Assembly: GCF_014842915.1 (NCBI RefSeq)
Contig: NZ_JACYXI010000001.1
Span: 717,887-781,886, forward strand
Source: Roseibium litorale
GTDB lineage: Bacteria > Pseudomonadota > Alphaproteobacteria > Rhizobiales > Stappiaceae
Direction: 5' to 3'
Length of the DNA: 64,000 nt
The notes beneath the pieces were generated by a model that saw nothing but the letters and a program-made list of their open reading frames with translations, had not been told where the DNA came from and searched no databases. A program made the position numbers and the translations under genes. Shown here piece by piece: positions 28,668-37,784 of the stretch; position 1 is the first letter of the stretch; every line of letters begins with the position of its first letter.

Positions 28668-29330
28668 TCACTCGCTCAAATTCAGCGCATCCGCCTTGAT
28701 GCCCATCTTTTCCAAGGTCTCCTGCACGGCATCCATCATGGGCGGCGGGCCGCAGAGGTAGAAGCGTTTGTCGCGGCCAGAAACCAGTTCGCGCAGGAGT
28801 TCCTCATCCACGCGTCCGTGGTAGGTGCCAGCGGTGTCAGCCTTGGAGAGCACATGGTCGACCTTCAGGCCCGCCATTGCGTCCAGCTCTTCCCGGCAGA
28901 TGATGTCGTCCTCGGTCTTGTTGGCAAAGATCAGCTGATTGCCGGCAAGCTCGCCCTTGCGGCGCAGCTCGCGCAGGATGGCCAGGAAAGGCGTAATGCC
29001 TGCGCCACCGGCAATGAAGACCCCCTCTCCCTCATAGCGGAAGGTTTCGAACGGCTGGTCGATCAGAAGAGCGTCGCCAGCATTCAGCTTGTGCAGCTCT
29101 TCCGTCATACCATCGTGCTCCGGATAACCCTTGATGGTGAACTCAAGGGTCTCCGCATCCGGCAGCGATGTCATGGTGAAGGGGTGCCCGTCGTCCCGGC
29201 ATCCCTCCTTATCGAGAGCAAGCTCCGTTGCATCGCCGACCTTATAATCAAAGCCCTGCGGGCGCTTAAGCGTGAACCGCTTCACGTCATGGGTGATGGT
29301 TTCGACAGCGAGAATTTCCGTTTTCTGCAT
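28668..29330 (-). CDS. Flavodoxin/ferredoxin reductase-like FAD oxidoreductase
   Basis: A protein of 220 residues from ATG 29330 (MQKTEILAVETITHDVKRF), behind AGAGG. Residues 1-95 form the FAD-binding barrel (KVGDATELALD, HPFTMTSLPD); residues 100-220 form the NAD(P) domain with GVFIAGGAGITPFLAILREL and FYLCGPPPMMDAV. There is no 2Fe-2S domain, so it should work with a separate acceptor such as flavodoxin or ferredoxin. A close relative class is flavodoxin reductase family 1. It starts about 72 bases after the neighbouring Gfo/Idh/MocA gene on the same strand, so an operon is possible but the link in function is not obvious. Confidence 0.85.
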   Translation of the reverse strand: MQKTEILAVETITHDVKRFTLKRPQGFDYKVGDATELALDKEGCRDDGHPFTMTSLPDAETLEFTIKGYPEHDGMTEELHKLNAGDALLIDQPFETFRYEGEGVFIAGGAGITPFLAILRELRRKGELAGNQLIFANKTEDDIICREELDAMAGLKVDHVLSKADTAGTYHGRVDEELLRELVSGRDKRFYLCGPPPMMDAVQETLEKMGIKADALNLSE

Positions 29331-29402
29331 GACACACCTCTTTGTTTCCCTGGAAAGACAACGAGGCAAGACCGGATCGGGTTCCAATCCGTGGCGGCGA
29401 AC

Positions 29403-30449
29403 TCAGCTGCTGCGAATGATGACAGGCCTTTCCTCCCGCGCCGATTGGAGAATGGCCTCTATCACCTTGAGCGCCTGAAGCCCATCGCGGGCAGTCACGC
29501 GCGGGGCCTCCTCTCCCCGGATGACACCAGCAAAATGACGCATCTGGCGGACCAGCGGATCCTCGAAGGAATAGGCCTGCTGAGAGGCATCGATCGGCTC
29601 CCACCAGCCGCGCGCCTGTCCCTGATGCCAAAGCTTCAGGGCGGGCAGCTCCAACGAGCCGTGGGTTCCGCCTATCAGATAGCAGGCCTCGCCCGTGGGC
29701 GGATAGGCGGGGTTTTCCCGTGCCGTCAGCTCCCAGCTCCAGGGCGCAACGGCGGTATCGGAAATGTTGGCTGTGCCCAGCGCACCACTTTCAAACACAA
29801 AGCTCACCACGGCGCTGTCCTCCACCGCGTGCCCGCGGATACGGCGGCTTGAAAAACAGCTGACCTTTTCGACCGGCCCGCAAAGATGCTGCATCAGATC
29901 AATATCGTGGATGAGATTGGTATAGACCGGCCCAGCGCCCGGCTGGCGGCGCCAGTCCGGAGCAAAATAATCTTCCGGCTTGAACAGCCAGCCCATGACA
30001 TTGACCGAAACGACCTGTCCAAAACGCCCCTCACCGATGAGGGTCTTCGCCTTTTCGATCAGAGGATTGTAGCGCCGGTGGTGCCCGGCAAGCAGCGGCA
30101 CGCCCGCCAACTCGCCAGCCATGACCAGCCGCTCGCCCTCGTCAGACCCGACCGCGACCGGTTTTTCCACCAGCGCCGGAATGCCCGCCTCAACAGCCTG
30201 AAGGCCATTGGCCACATGCGCCTGATTGGGTGTGGCTATCACCAATCCATCTGGACGGTCAGCCTCGATAAGCTCTGAAATACCCGGATACCAGGGAACG
30301 CCCAGCTCCGCCGCATAGGCTTTTGCAACGTCTCCCGGATCCGCGATTGCGGCGAGGCGGGCCGCCCCCCCGGTCTGCGCTATGGCCGAGATGTGTTTCC
30401 GCCCGATCATCCCGGCACCTGCGACGGCGATCCTGACTGCCTCACCCAT
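29403..30449 (-). CDS. Gfo/Idh/MocA family NAD(P)-dependent oxidoreductase
   Basis: About 348 residues from ATG 30449 with GGGAGG 8 bases upstream. The Rossmann motif AVAGAGMIGRKHI, LVEKPVAVGSDEGE with the conserved EKP lysine, and NLIHDIDLMQHLCGPV with the catalytic His/Asp region are intact. These enzymes oxidise or isomerise sugars and inositols. The WWEPIDASQQAYSF region in the second domain forms the substrate site but does not reveal the substrate. It is the first of three such proteins in this window and the only one outside the 38-58 kb sugar island. Confidence 0.85.
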   Translation of the reverse strand: MGEAVRIAVAGAGMIGRKHISAIAQTGGAARLAAIADPGDVAKAYAAELGVPWYPGISELIEADRPDGLVIATPNQAHVANGLQAVEAGIPALVEKPVAVGSDEGERLVMAGELAGVPLLAGHHRRYNPLIEKAKTLIGEGRFGQVVSVNVMGWLFKPEDYFAPDWRRQPGAGPVYTNLIHDIDLMQHLCGPVEKVSCFSSRRIRGHAVEDSAVVSFVFESGALGTANISDTAVAPWSWELTARENPAYPPTGEACYLIGGTHGSLELPALKLWHQGQARGWWEPIDASQQAYSFEDPLVRQMRHFAGVIRGEEAPRVTARDGLQALKVIEAILQSAREERPVIIRSS

Positions 30450-30624
30450 GATCAAGTCCTCCCGCCCATCAGATTGGGCCGGAGCCAACGCCCTGCGCAA
30501 GGCCGAAATCACGCGGCGCGCGGGTCAAGTGCAGTGAGGTTCAGAGGTCCAGACAAAGCAAAATTCACGGAACTTTAGTACATATATTTGAAAATTACTT
30601 TAGATCAACAGCGATTATATCTAA

Positions 30625-31977
30625 ATGTTTCCAGTATTAAGAAGAAAAATCAAGGAAGACCAAGGATCAGTTCTCCCTATATTCGCAGTAATGATTCTGC
30701 TTGTAACTGTCACAGCAGGAGCGGGCATCGATTTTGCGCGCGCAGTCAATCTGCGGGAAAAGCTCAGCATTGCGCTGGACGCCTCTGCCTTGACGCTTGC
30801 GGTCGAACTTTCGACCAGCACCATGACCGATGATGAAATCACCTCGTCGCTGCGAAAGGTGTTCGCCGCCAACTTTTTTGACGACACCTACTTGGAAACA
30901 GCACTCGCCAATCTCAGCTACACGCTCGACACGGATGAAGGCACGGTTGACATTTCGACAAAGGCCGCCGTGCCGACAACCTTCATTCAACTCGGCGGGA
31001 TAGGGCCGGAAACGCTGACTGTCAGCGTCAACACCGAGGTCGCTTTCTCACAGTATGAAGTCGAACTCGCGCTGGTTCTGGACGTGACAGGGTCCATGAG
31101 AAGCGACATCAGCACCTTGCAGGAAGCGACGGAGAGCCTTGTCGACACGCTGATTTCGGAAACCGCAACAAGCTCCACCAGCAAGGTCAAGATCTCTATC
31201 GTCCCCTACAGCCAGGGCGTCAATCTTGGCAGCTATGCCTCCACGGTCAGCAATGGCAATGCCTCCAGCAATTGCGTGACCGAGCGTCTTGGCGAAGCGC
31301 AATATACGGACGATCCATACGATTACACGCCTGACGATGCCACTGCGGTCAGCGATACCTATTTCGGCGGCGGCAGCAGCAGCTGCCCCAGCAGCAAGAT
31401 GACACTTCTGCCGCTGACGAGCGACCGGGACGATCTGATGGACAAGATCGATGACTTGGCAGCCAGCGGCGGCACAGCTGGGCAAACCGGTGTCGCTTGG
31501 GGATGGTACACGTTGTCGCCCAACTGGGCTGATCTCTGGCCGTCGGAGAGCGCCCCCTCGGACTATGACGAGGACGGAGTGATCAAATTCGCCGTCATCA
31601 TGACTGATGGCGACAACAATGCCTATTACGGACTGGAGACAACCAAGACCTGCACCCGTTCCGGCGGCGGCTTTGGCCATGGGAATTCAAGCCAGACCTG
31701 TACAACCTCGACCAACTGGGCCGGATATAGCGAGAACGAAGGCTATAACAACACGTCCTCGACACGGGCACGGACACTTTGCACGGCCATGAAGGAAAAA
31801 GGCATCACTGTTTACGGGGTCTATTTCGGTACCAACAGCAGCTCTGCTGGAGCCTTGAACATGAGCGCATGCGCCAGCAGCAGTTCGAACTTCTATCTGG
31901 CCTCCTCAAGCTCTGAGCTGATCAGCGCCTTTGGTAATATCGCCAAGACCATTCAGGCGATCCGCCTGACCAAGTAG
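30625..31977 (+). CDS. TadG-like protein with von Willebrand A domain
   Basis: A protein of 450 residues. The N terminus holds the TadE/G-like motif (DQGSVLPIFAVMILLVTVTAGAGIDFARAV) with one membrane anchor, so the rest should lie outside the inner membrane. From about residue 150 a vWA domain follows with a MIDAS-like ELALVLDVTGSMRSD (D-x-T-G-S) and VIMTDGDNN. The loop region is very rich in Ser, Thr and Asn (SSSCPSSKM, NNTSSTRA) with several Cys. TadG proteins accompany Flp pili, but no other tad gene is in the window. Likely roles are adhesion or envelope binding. No good ribosome site is seen before ATG 30625. Confidence 0.85.
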   Translation: MFPVLRRKIKEDQGSVLPIFAVMILLVTVTAGAGIDFARAVNLREKLSIALDASALTLAVELSTSTMTDDEITSSLRKVFAANFFDDTYLETALANLSYTLDTDEGTVDISTKAAVPTTFIQLGGIGPETLTVSVNTEVAFSQYEVELALVLDVTGSMRSDISTLQEATESLVDTLISETATSSTSKVKISIVPYSQGVNLGSYASTVSNGNASSNCVTERLGEAQYTDDPYDYTPDDATAVSDTYFGGGSSSCPSSKMTLLPLTSDRDDLMDKIDDLAASGGTAGQTGVAWGWYTLSPNWADLWPSESAPSDYDEDGVIKFAVIMTDGDNNAYYGLETTKTCTRSGGGFGHGNSSQTCTTSTNWAGYSENEGYNNTSSTRARTLCTAMKEKGITVYGVYFGTNSSSAGALNMSACASSSSNFYLASSSSELISAFGNIAKTIQAIRLTK

Positions 31978-32132
31978 CCCTGTGAATTGCGGAATTTTCG
32001 TTAGGGTGCGGAGCCAAAACGTACCGGCCTGCAGCCAGCCGGTCTTGCGGCCGACGGCCTTCCCCTCCTAGAGTTCGGCCCAAGAAACAATCTTCACGCA
32101 AAGCGTGCAGGATTAAAACCGGGAGGACAGCA

Positions 32133-33284
32133 ATGGGAAGCGCTTTGACCGCAGGAGATATCCTGCCACAAGAAGCAGATGCACTGCTCGTGGGGCGGGT
32201 ATGGGATGAAGCCGCAGCGGGCCCCTCTCCTGTGCTCGTGGATGGCTCCAGCCTGCGTGATCTTTCGAAGCTTGCCCCCACGATGTCAGCCCTGCTGGAG
32301 CTGCCGGATCTGATTGCCCGCCTTCAGGACAAGTCCGCCTATCCCCTCCTGGGGGAGCTGGATGAGTATATTTCCGGCAGCAAAGGCCTGCTGCTCGCTC
32401 CATGCGACCTTCAGGCGGTCAAGGCCGCTGGCGTCACCTTCGCAGACAGCATGCTGGAGCGGGTGATTGAAGAACAGGCCAAGGGAGACCCGAAGCGCGC
32501 TGATGAAATCCGCGCAAGGCTTGCGCCCGTCATCGGCGAAAACCTGAAAGGCGTAAAGGCCGGATCGGACAAGGCTGCAGAGGTGAAAAAACTTCTGCAG
32601 GAAATGAACCTCTGGTCCCAGTATCTGGAAGTCGGCATTGGCCCGGATGCGGAGATCTTCACCAAGGCTCCAGCCATGGCGTCCGTGGGCTGTGGGGCTA
32701 AGGTGGGCATCCACCCCATTTCCGACTGGAACAATCCGGAACCCGAAGTGGTTCTGGCCATTCGTTCAGACGGCCAGATCGTGGGAGCGACGCTCGGCAA
32801 TGACGTCAATCTGCGAGATGTGGAAGGCCGCTCCGCTCTTCTGCTTGGTAAGGCTAAGGACAACAATGCCTCTTGCGCCATCGGCCCCTTCATCCGGCTT
32901 GTGGATAAGAGTTTTGAAGTTGCGAATATCGGCACTCTGGACGTGTCGCTGAAAGTGACCGGCGATGACGGCTTCGAAATGTCCGGCGTGTCTCACATGT
33001 CCGCCATCAGCCGCTCGCCGGAAACCCTTGCGTCCCAGACATTGAACGCCAATCACCAGTATCCGGACGGTGCCATGCTGTTCCTCGGCACCATGTTCGC
33101 CCCGACCAAGGATCGGCGCGGCGCAGGGCAAGGCTTTACCCATGAGACGGGTGACAGGGTGGAGATCTCCTCTCCGCGTCTTGGCAGCCTGATCAACTGG
33201 GTGGACCGGACCGACCGGATCACTCCCTGGACCTTCGGCATTGGCGCTCTGATGGCGAACCTGGCAAAGCGGGGCTTGCTCTGA
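32133..33284 (+). CDS. Fumarylacetoacetate hydrolase (FAH) family protein
   Basis: A protein of 383 residues with GGGAGGAC five bases before the ATG. The C-terminal FAH fold is shown by SDWNNPEPEVVLAI with metal-binding Glu residues, GNDVNLRDVEGRSALLLGKAKDN and GAMLFLGTMFAP. The N-terminal 170 residues are an extra helical domain, as in the longer FAH group often found next to sugar-acid dehydrogenases (AraD1-like). The reaction is probably hydrolysis or dehydration of a 2-keto-3-deoxy sugar acid. It stands alone here, followed by a perfect 10-bp hairpin. Confidence 0.82.
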   Translation: MGSALTAGDILPQEADALLVGRVWDEAAAGPSPVLVDGSSLRDLSKLAPTMSALLELPDLIARLQDKSAYPLLGELDEYISGSKGLLLAPCDLQAVKAAGVTFADSMLERVIEEQAKGDPKRADEIRARLAPVIGENLKGVKAGSDKAAEVKKLLQEMNLWSQYLEVGIGPDAEIFTKAPAMASVGCGAKVGIHPISDWNNPEPEVVLAIRSDGQIVGATLGNDVNLRDVEGRSALLLGKAKDNNASCAIGPFIRLVDKSFEVANIGTLDVSLKVTGDDGFEMSGVSHMSAISRSPETLASQTLNANHQYPDGAMLFLGTMFAPTKDRRGAGQGFTHETGDRVEISSPRLGSLINWVDRTDRITPWTFGIGALMANLAKRGLL

Positions 33285-33298
33285 GTTCAGCTCGGTTG

Positions 33299-33329
33299 GC
33301 GCTGGTCCATCGGGGCAAAGGACCAGCGC
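33299..33329 (+). terminator. Hairpin after the FAH family gene
   Basis: GCGCTGGTCC (33299-33308) pairs perfectly with GGACCAGCGC (33320-33329). No T tract follows; probably an mRNA-end structure. Confidence 0.45.
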
Positions 33330-33388
33330 ACCTCACCTCCAGCTAGACCCTTTCCAGAGCGGTCTGCGTCAAAATACGCTTGCGCTTA

Positions 33389-33410
33389 TTTATATACTAA
33401 GTTATATATC
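33389..33410. promoter_or_regulatory. Candidate MarR operator
   Basis: TATATA (33391-33396), six bases, then TATATA (33403-33408) form a partial palindrome 25 bases before the MarR gene start. Position fits autoregulation. AT-rich sequence makes chance symmetry possible. Confidence 0.4.
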
Positions 33411-33432
33411 TTGTTATTATTTTGGAGGAACA

Positions 33433-33936
33433 ATGGTGGAAGACGTCATCCGCGCATTGGGGCACGCGACGCTGGGCAGCCGGTTGCGAAGGCTAGGAGA
33501 GCGGCTGCAGGCAGAGGCCCAGGAGCTGACTGGTCTGTTGACAGGAGAGGAGCTCCCCTCCCCCCACCATACCGTTCTGGGGGCGCTCAGCCGCAACGGC
33601 CCAATGAATATCGGCGATCTCGCAGTCTGCCTTGGGCAAGCCCAGCCGGGGGTGACGCGCATGATCGGCAAGATGAAAACCGCCGGCCTCGTCATCGCAC
33701 ACACCGATCTTTCAGACCGGCGCGTGAGCACCATTCACCTGACGGAGAGGGGCAAAAAGCGGATTGCGGAGCTGGAGGCCCTCCATTGGCCCGCTGTCGA
33801 AGCAGGTGTCGCAACGCTCTGTGGGCAGCTTGAAGGCAGCCTGCTTGATCAGCTGACTGGCCTTGAAACCCTGCTCAACGAAAAATCCCTGAAGCAGCGC
33901 GTTCTTGAAGCGCAATCGCAAGAGAATGAACCATGA
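33433..33936 (+). CDS. MarR-family transcriptional regulator
   Basis: A protein of 167 residues behind a strong TTGGAGG ribosome site. The winged helix shows HTVLGALSRNGPMNIGDLA, QAQPGVTRMIGKMKTAGLV and the wing HTDLSDRRVSTIHLTERGKK, which is the MarR signature. It overlaps the following acetyltransferase gene by 4 bases (ATGA), so the two are translated together. It probably controls this pair in response to a small phenolic or lipid ligand; ligand unknown. Confidence 0.9.
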   Translation: MVEDVIRALGHATLGSRLRRLGERLQAEAQELTGLLTGEELPSPHHTVLGALSRNGPMNIGDLAVCLGQAQPGVTRMIGKMKTAGLVIAHTDLSDRRVSTIHLTERGKKRIAELEALHWPAVEAGVATLCGQLEGSLLDQLTGLETLLNEKSLKQRVLEAQSQENEP

Positions 33937-34628
33937 CCCAGTCTGATGATCCTCTGGAAAAAGTTGTCTGGAATTCCCTTTCCAGCCGCCATTCCCGTTT
34001 CGCTCTTGGCACAGACAAGGCAAAGCGGTTCAACCCGGACATCTCCCCCTTTGCGGCAACAGGGGATAACACGCGTGAGAGCCTTCAGGATCTTGCCTCC
34101 CTGCTTTCCGGTTCCCAGGACGAAGTCTACTTCATTCAGGTCCAACCGGTCTGTCTCCCGGATGAGATGGAACTGCGCATGAAGGCAGACGGGTTGCTGC
34201 TGGTCAGGGAGCGCGATGCTCCGGACCTAGCATGCGGTCATGTGATCCAGGATCTTGGCCCGGCAGATGCGGAAGAGATGCTGGATCTTGCGCTCCTGAC
34301 CAAACCTGGCCCCTTCAAGCTCAGAACACGGGAACTCGGCCGCTTTATCGGTGTGCGGATCGATGGCAGGCTTGCCGCAATGGCGGGCGAGCGGATGAGC
34401 CTGGAAGGATACACGGAAGTCAGCGGCGTCTGCACTCACCCCGATTTCCGCAGCAAGGGCCTTGCTGCCGCCCTGTCTGATGAAGTCAGCAGACGGATCG
34501 CCGCGCGTGGGGACACGCCCTTCCTGCACTCCTACGCCAGCAACGAGGGGGCCCTGAAGCTTTACCGCAAGCTGGGATTTGCAGTCCGGCATCGCGTCAA
34601 CGTGGCAATTGCTGGTTTGCGCGGGTAA
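33933..34628 (+). CDS. GNAT family N-acetyltransferase (FR47-like)
   Basis: A protein of 231 residues. The C-terminal half is the GNAT fold: YTEVSGVCTHPDFRSKGLAAALSDEVS is motif A with the acetyl-CoA pyrophosphate loop (R-x-K-G-L-A), and FLHSYASNEGALKLYRKLGFAVRHRV is motif B. The N-terminal 100 residues are a separate region seen in FR47-like proteins. The substrate is unknown. It is coupled to the MarR gene by a 4-base overlap, which often marks self-regulated detoxification pairs. Confidence 0.87.
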   Translation: MTQSDDPLEKVVWNSLSSRHSRFALGTDKAKRFNPDISPFAATGDNTRESLQDLASLLSGSQDEVYFIQVQPVCLPDEMELRMKADGLLLVRERDAPDLACGHVIQDLGPADAEEMLDLALLTKPGPFKLRTRELGRFIGVRIDGRLAAMAGERMSLEGYTEVSGVCTHPDFRSKGLAAALSDEVSRRIAARGDTPFLHSYASNEGALKLYRKLGFAVRHRVNVAIAGLRG

Positions 34629-34632
34629 GGCG

Positions 34633-35955
34633 TCAGCGGTCCCTGATTCCATACCAGCCATAGGCTCCGAGGAGATACAGCTGGCGCAAGGCAGGCAAGG
34701 GAAACTTGCGGGGAGCTGAGCCAAGAACAAGAGGCAAATCCTGGGGCTTCACCTGACCCAGGATCATCCCTCCCACCTTTTCCCCGCAAAGAGACGCCAT
34801 GGCAACACCGCTGCCATGATACGCAAGTGACGCGAATACGCCGTCCATTCCCGGCACAGGCCCGGTGAAGGCTGTCCGGTTGCGGTTAAGGGCAACATGC
34901 CCGTGCCAGGCATATTCGGTTTCCACATTCGCCCAGGCCGGAAACATGCGCTCGAAATCCGCCCGCCCGCGCATCTGCATACGCTTCAAGGCCTCTGGCG
35001 TCTCGAAGATGCCGCCGCGCGTGCCGAACAAAAACCTCCGGTCCGGCATCAGTCTGAAATAATGCAGCAAGGTCCGGGTGTCCGCTGCCATGAGACCCGA
35101 GGTCCAGCCCTGCTCCGACAACTCGTCATCGCTCAAAGGCCGCGTGACAAGAATCGAGGACATCACGGGCAGCAACCTGCCAGAAAGCCAGGCGGGCGCG
35201 CCCTCGCGGCTATAAGCATTGCCGGCAAGAAGAACCCGTGGCGCACGGACACTGCCAAGGCGTGTCACTAAGCGCCAATCGCTGCCCTCGCGTTTCATGC
35301 TAGTCACTTCCGAATGCGCAAATATGCGGGCGCCAAGATTCCGAACCTTGCCGGCCAACGCCAGGACATAGCGCAAGGGATGCAGGGCAAAGCCCTGAGG
35401 CACATGCATCGCGCCGTGAAACTCAGGTCCGGACAGGCCGCGCCTTGCCGCTTCTTCTCTGCTCAGCACCCGCGCCCCCAGCCCGAAATTGCTGTTCAGA
35501 TACTCGGCCTCAGGGGCAAAGCCTTCAAAATCCTTGGGCCTGTGAGCCAGATAGACCTCACCGCGCGAATGGCGGGCAGCGTCCACATCCCAGCTTGCCA
35601 GCCGCTCGCCCACCAGATCCATCGCTTCGCATTGATAAGCGACAAACCGCCGGGTTTCGTCCAGACCATATTGGCGCACAAGATCAGGGTAATTACGTTT
35701 GGTGCCACCAAAGCAGCAGAACCCTCCATTTCGCCCGGAAGCCCCCCAGCCCACCCGGCGCGCATCCAGAACACAAACGGACACGCCGCAAGCGGCGAGT
35801 TTGAGCGCTGCGGAAAGCCCCGTATATCCGGCACCAATGATGGCAACGTCGAAACGGGCATCCCCGACAAGCTGGCGGTCTTCCTTGATGGCACCGGCGG
35901 TCGCTTCCCAATAGCTGCCAGCTGTCATCCCTTCTTTTTCGCCAACCTGCCCCAT
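34633..35955 (-). CDS. FAD-dependent amine oxidoreductase, PuuB/OrdL-like (second of a pair)
   Basis: A protein of 440 residues from ATG 35955; an internal ATG at 35928 is possible. The FAD-binding motif is VAIIGAGYTGLSAALKLAACG, followed by GWGASGRNGGFCCFG, the flavin-attachment region of the DAO family, and a C-terminal GPVPGMDGVFASLAYHGSGVAMA. Relatives oxidise gamma-glutamylputrescine or N-substituted amino acids. It starts 4 bases after the stop of the next gene, another member of the same family, which strongly suggests a tandem pair in one transcript. It lacks a signal peptide. Confidence 0.87.
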   Translation of the reverse strand: MGQVGEKEGMTAGSYWEATAGAIKEDRQLVGDARFDVAIIGAGYTGLSAALKLAACGVSVCVLDARRVGWGASGRNGGFCCFGGTKRNYPDLVRQYGLDETRRFVAYQCEAMDLVGERLASWDVDAARHSRGEVYLAHRPKDFEGFAPEAEYLNSNFGLGARVLSREEAARRGLSGPEFHGAMHVPQGFALHPLRYVLALAGKVRNLGARIFAHSEVTSMKREGSDWRLVTRLGSVRAPRVLLAGNAYSREGAPAWLSGRLLPVMSSILVTRPLSDDELSEQGWTSGLMAADTRTLLHYFRLMPDRRFLFGTRGGIFETPEALKRMQMRGRADFERMFPAWANVETEYAWHGHVALNRNRTAFTGPVPGMDGVFASLAYHGSGVAMASLCGEKVGGMILGQVKPQDLPLVLGSAPRKFPLPALRQLYLLGAYGWYGIRDR

Positions 35956-35959
35956 CCGT

Positions 35960-37282
35960 TCAGATCCCCAGCTTGTCGCGCAGGGAAAACCAGGTCATGG
36001 CCAGAAGCAGAAGCGGGAACCGGAGCCTGTCGCCGCCAGGGAAAGCAGGAATCCGGAGGCTCTCGAAAATATCGAACCGTTCCTCGCGCCCGCTGATGGC
36101 TTCGGCAACAATCCGTCCCGCCAGCGTACCCATAGCGACCCCATGGCCGGAATAGCCGGTGGCAGTCAACACATTCGGCGCAACTCTCGCGAAATAGGGC
36201 ATCCGCTTTGTCGTGATGGCAAGTGTGCCGCCCCAGCCATAGTCGATCCGGGCATCCTTCAGCTGCGGGAAAATATCGAGCATGGGCTTGCGGACAAAAC
36301 TCTTGATGTCCTCCGGAAAACGGTAGCCGTAGTTCTCCCCACCGCCGAACAGCAGCCGCCGGTCGGCTGAAAGCCGGAAGTAGTTGATCACAAACTTGCT
36401 GTCGGCCACGGCCGCATTGTTCCGGATAAGGTCCTCCGCCTCGCTTTCGGCAAACGGCTCCGTCGCAATGATGAAGTTGTTGATCGGCATGACATGGGAT
36501 GCGGTTGTCCGGTCCAGCCTGCCGAGATAGCCGTTGCAGCCCAGCACAAGATGCCTGGCTAGAACCGATCCTTGAGCCGTCGTGACGGTAACGCCTGCAC
36601 CGGTCGTCTCGTAGGATTCCGCCTTGGACATCTCAAAGATCTGAGCGCCAGATCTGGCCGCCACGGCAGCAAGACCTAGCGCAAAATTCAGCGGATGAAG
36701 ATGCCCGGCGCCAAGATCGATCGCACCGCCGAAATAGGCCGGGCTGCCAACCGCATGGCGCATTTTTTCTTCATCGAGAAACCGGATCTTGTCGTAGCCA
36801 TAAACCTCCAGCAGGTGGTCCACATATTCGCGCGTTTCCGGCACCAAGCCGGGGCGATGAACCGCCTCGATGATCCCCGGAGCGTAGTCGCACTCAATGG
36901 AATGACGCACGATGAGATCCTGGACGACGGCCTTGGATTCCTCACCCAGCGCCCATAGCCGGCGGGCATGGTCAATACCATACCGGTTTTCGAGCGTTAT
37001 CTGGTCCGTGCGCTGACCCGAGCCCACCTGGCCGCCATTGCGTCCGGAAGCCCCCCAACCAACCCTGTTGGCCTCAAGCAGCACAACTGAAAGGCCCCGC
37101 TCGACAAGATGGAGAGCTGCCGACAGGCCGGTATAGCCCCCTCCGACCACACAGACATCGCAGCGGATCTCTCCGGCCATCTGGGGATACCGCTCACGCC
37201 TGTTTGCTGTCGCAGCATAATAGGAGGGCGCGTGCTGTCCGGCGGTGTCGTTCGCAGTCAGGAGGTCAAGCGATCGGGACAT
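35960..37282 (-). CDS. FAD-dependent amine oxidoreductase, PuuB/OrdL-like (first of a pair)
   Basis: About 440 residues from ATG 37282 (MSRSLDLL); the open frame continues to 37354 through a TTG. The dinucleotide motif VCVVGGGYTGLSAALHLVERG and GWGASGRNGGQVGSGQR match gamma-glutamylputrescine oxidase-type enzymes more closely than the downstream copy does. C-terminal VLTATGYSGHGVAMGTLAG closes the FAD site. Polyamine use by the Puu route would also need a ligase and aldehyde dehydrogenase, which are not in this window. The pair probably arose by tandem duplication and then diverged. Confidence 0.88.
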   Translation of the reverse strand: MSRSLDLLTANDTAGQHAPSYYAATANRRERYPQMAGEIRCDVCVVGGGYTGLSAALHLVERGLSVVLLEANRVGWGASGRNGGQVGSGQRTDQITLENRYGIDHARRLWALGEESKAVVQDLIVRHSIECDYAPGIIEAVHRPGLVPETREYVDHLLEVYGYDKIRFLDEEKMRHAVGSPAYFGGAIDLGAGHLHPLNFALGLAAVAARSGAQIFEMSKAESYETTGAGVTVTTAQGSVLARHLVLGCNGYLGRLDRTTASHVMPINNFIIATEPFAESEAEDLIRNNAAVADSKFVINYFRLSADRRLLFGGGENYGYRFPEDIKSFVRKPMLDIFPQLKDARIDYGWGGTLAITTKRMPYFARVAPNVLTATGYSGHGVAMGTLAGRIVAEAISGREERFDIFESLRIPAFPGGDRLRFPLLLLAMTWFSLRDKLGI

Positions 37283-37528
37283 GATGGTTTCAGGCTTGAA
37301 TTTGGATGTGACAGGCTCTGGCAAGACCTTCAAACGCCTGACCCGATTTTGCAAGCCATAAGGACAAGTTGCGGCAACTTTACCAGAAATTCCAATCAGC
37401 TACCGGCCACATACCCACCTGTTCCCAGCCGGAAACGATTGCGCAAGGCGGGTGCGCGAAGCTTGCCGATAGGTTACACCCAAACCAATTGGCAAATTTC
37501 AAAGCCTGAAGGAAGCGGGAGAAAAACC

Positions 37529-37753
37529 ATGATCAAGAGCAACACCTACCATCCGTTCTTCCGCCCGCTCTGGCGCCGGATTGCCCTGGTTGCGTCCTGT
37601 CTGCTCTGGGCAGGCTTCGAGGCCTATATGGGCAACAGCTCCTGGGCCCTCATCATGCTGGCAATCAGCGCCTATGCGGCTTGGGCCTATCTTTTCGCCT
37701 GGCAGGAGCCGGAAACGGCCACTGAAGACAAAAAGCCTGGCAGCCAGCCGTAA
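37529..37753 (+). CDS. Small two-helix membrane protein
   Basis: A protein of 74 residues (MIKSNTYHPFFRPLWRRIAL) with two hydrophobic segments, IALVASCLLWAGFEAYM and WALIMLAISAYAAWAYLF, and a short charged tail. GGGAG precedes ATG 37529 by about 8 bases. Similar short proteins in Rhizobiales carry only hypothetical labels (DUF3329-like, uncertain). It is convergent with the cytochrome c gene. Function unknown. Confidence 0.7.
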   Translation: MIKSNTYHPFFRPLWRRIALVASCLLWAGFEAYMGNSSWALIMLAISAYAAWAYLFAWQEPETATEDKKPGSQP

Positions 37754-37784
37754 ATGGCAACTCTCTCTTCGGCAGCCCAGCGTC

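Noticed and set aside
26926-28761. Plus-strand open frame (611 residues) inside ettA
   Set aside because: Antisense shadow of a highly conserved ABC-F protein.
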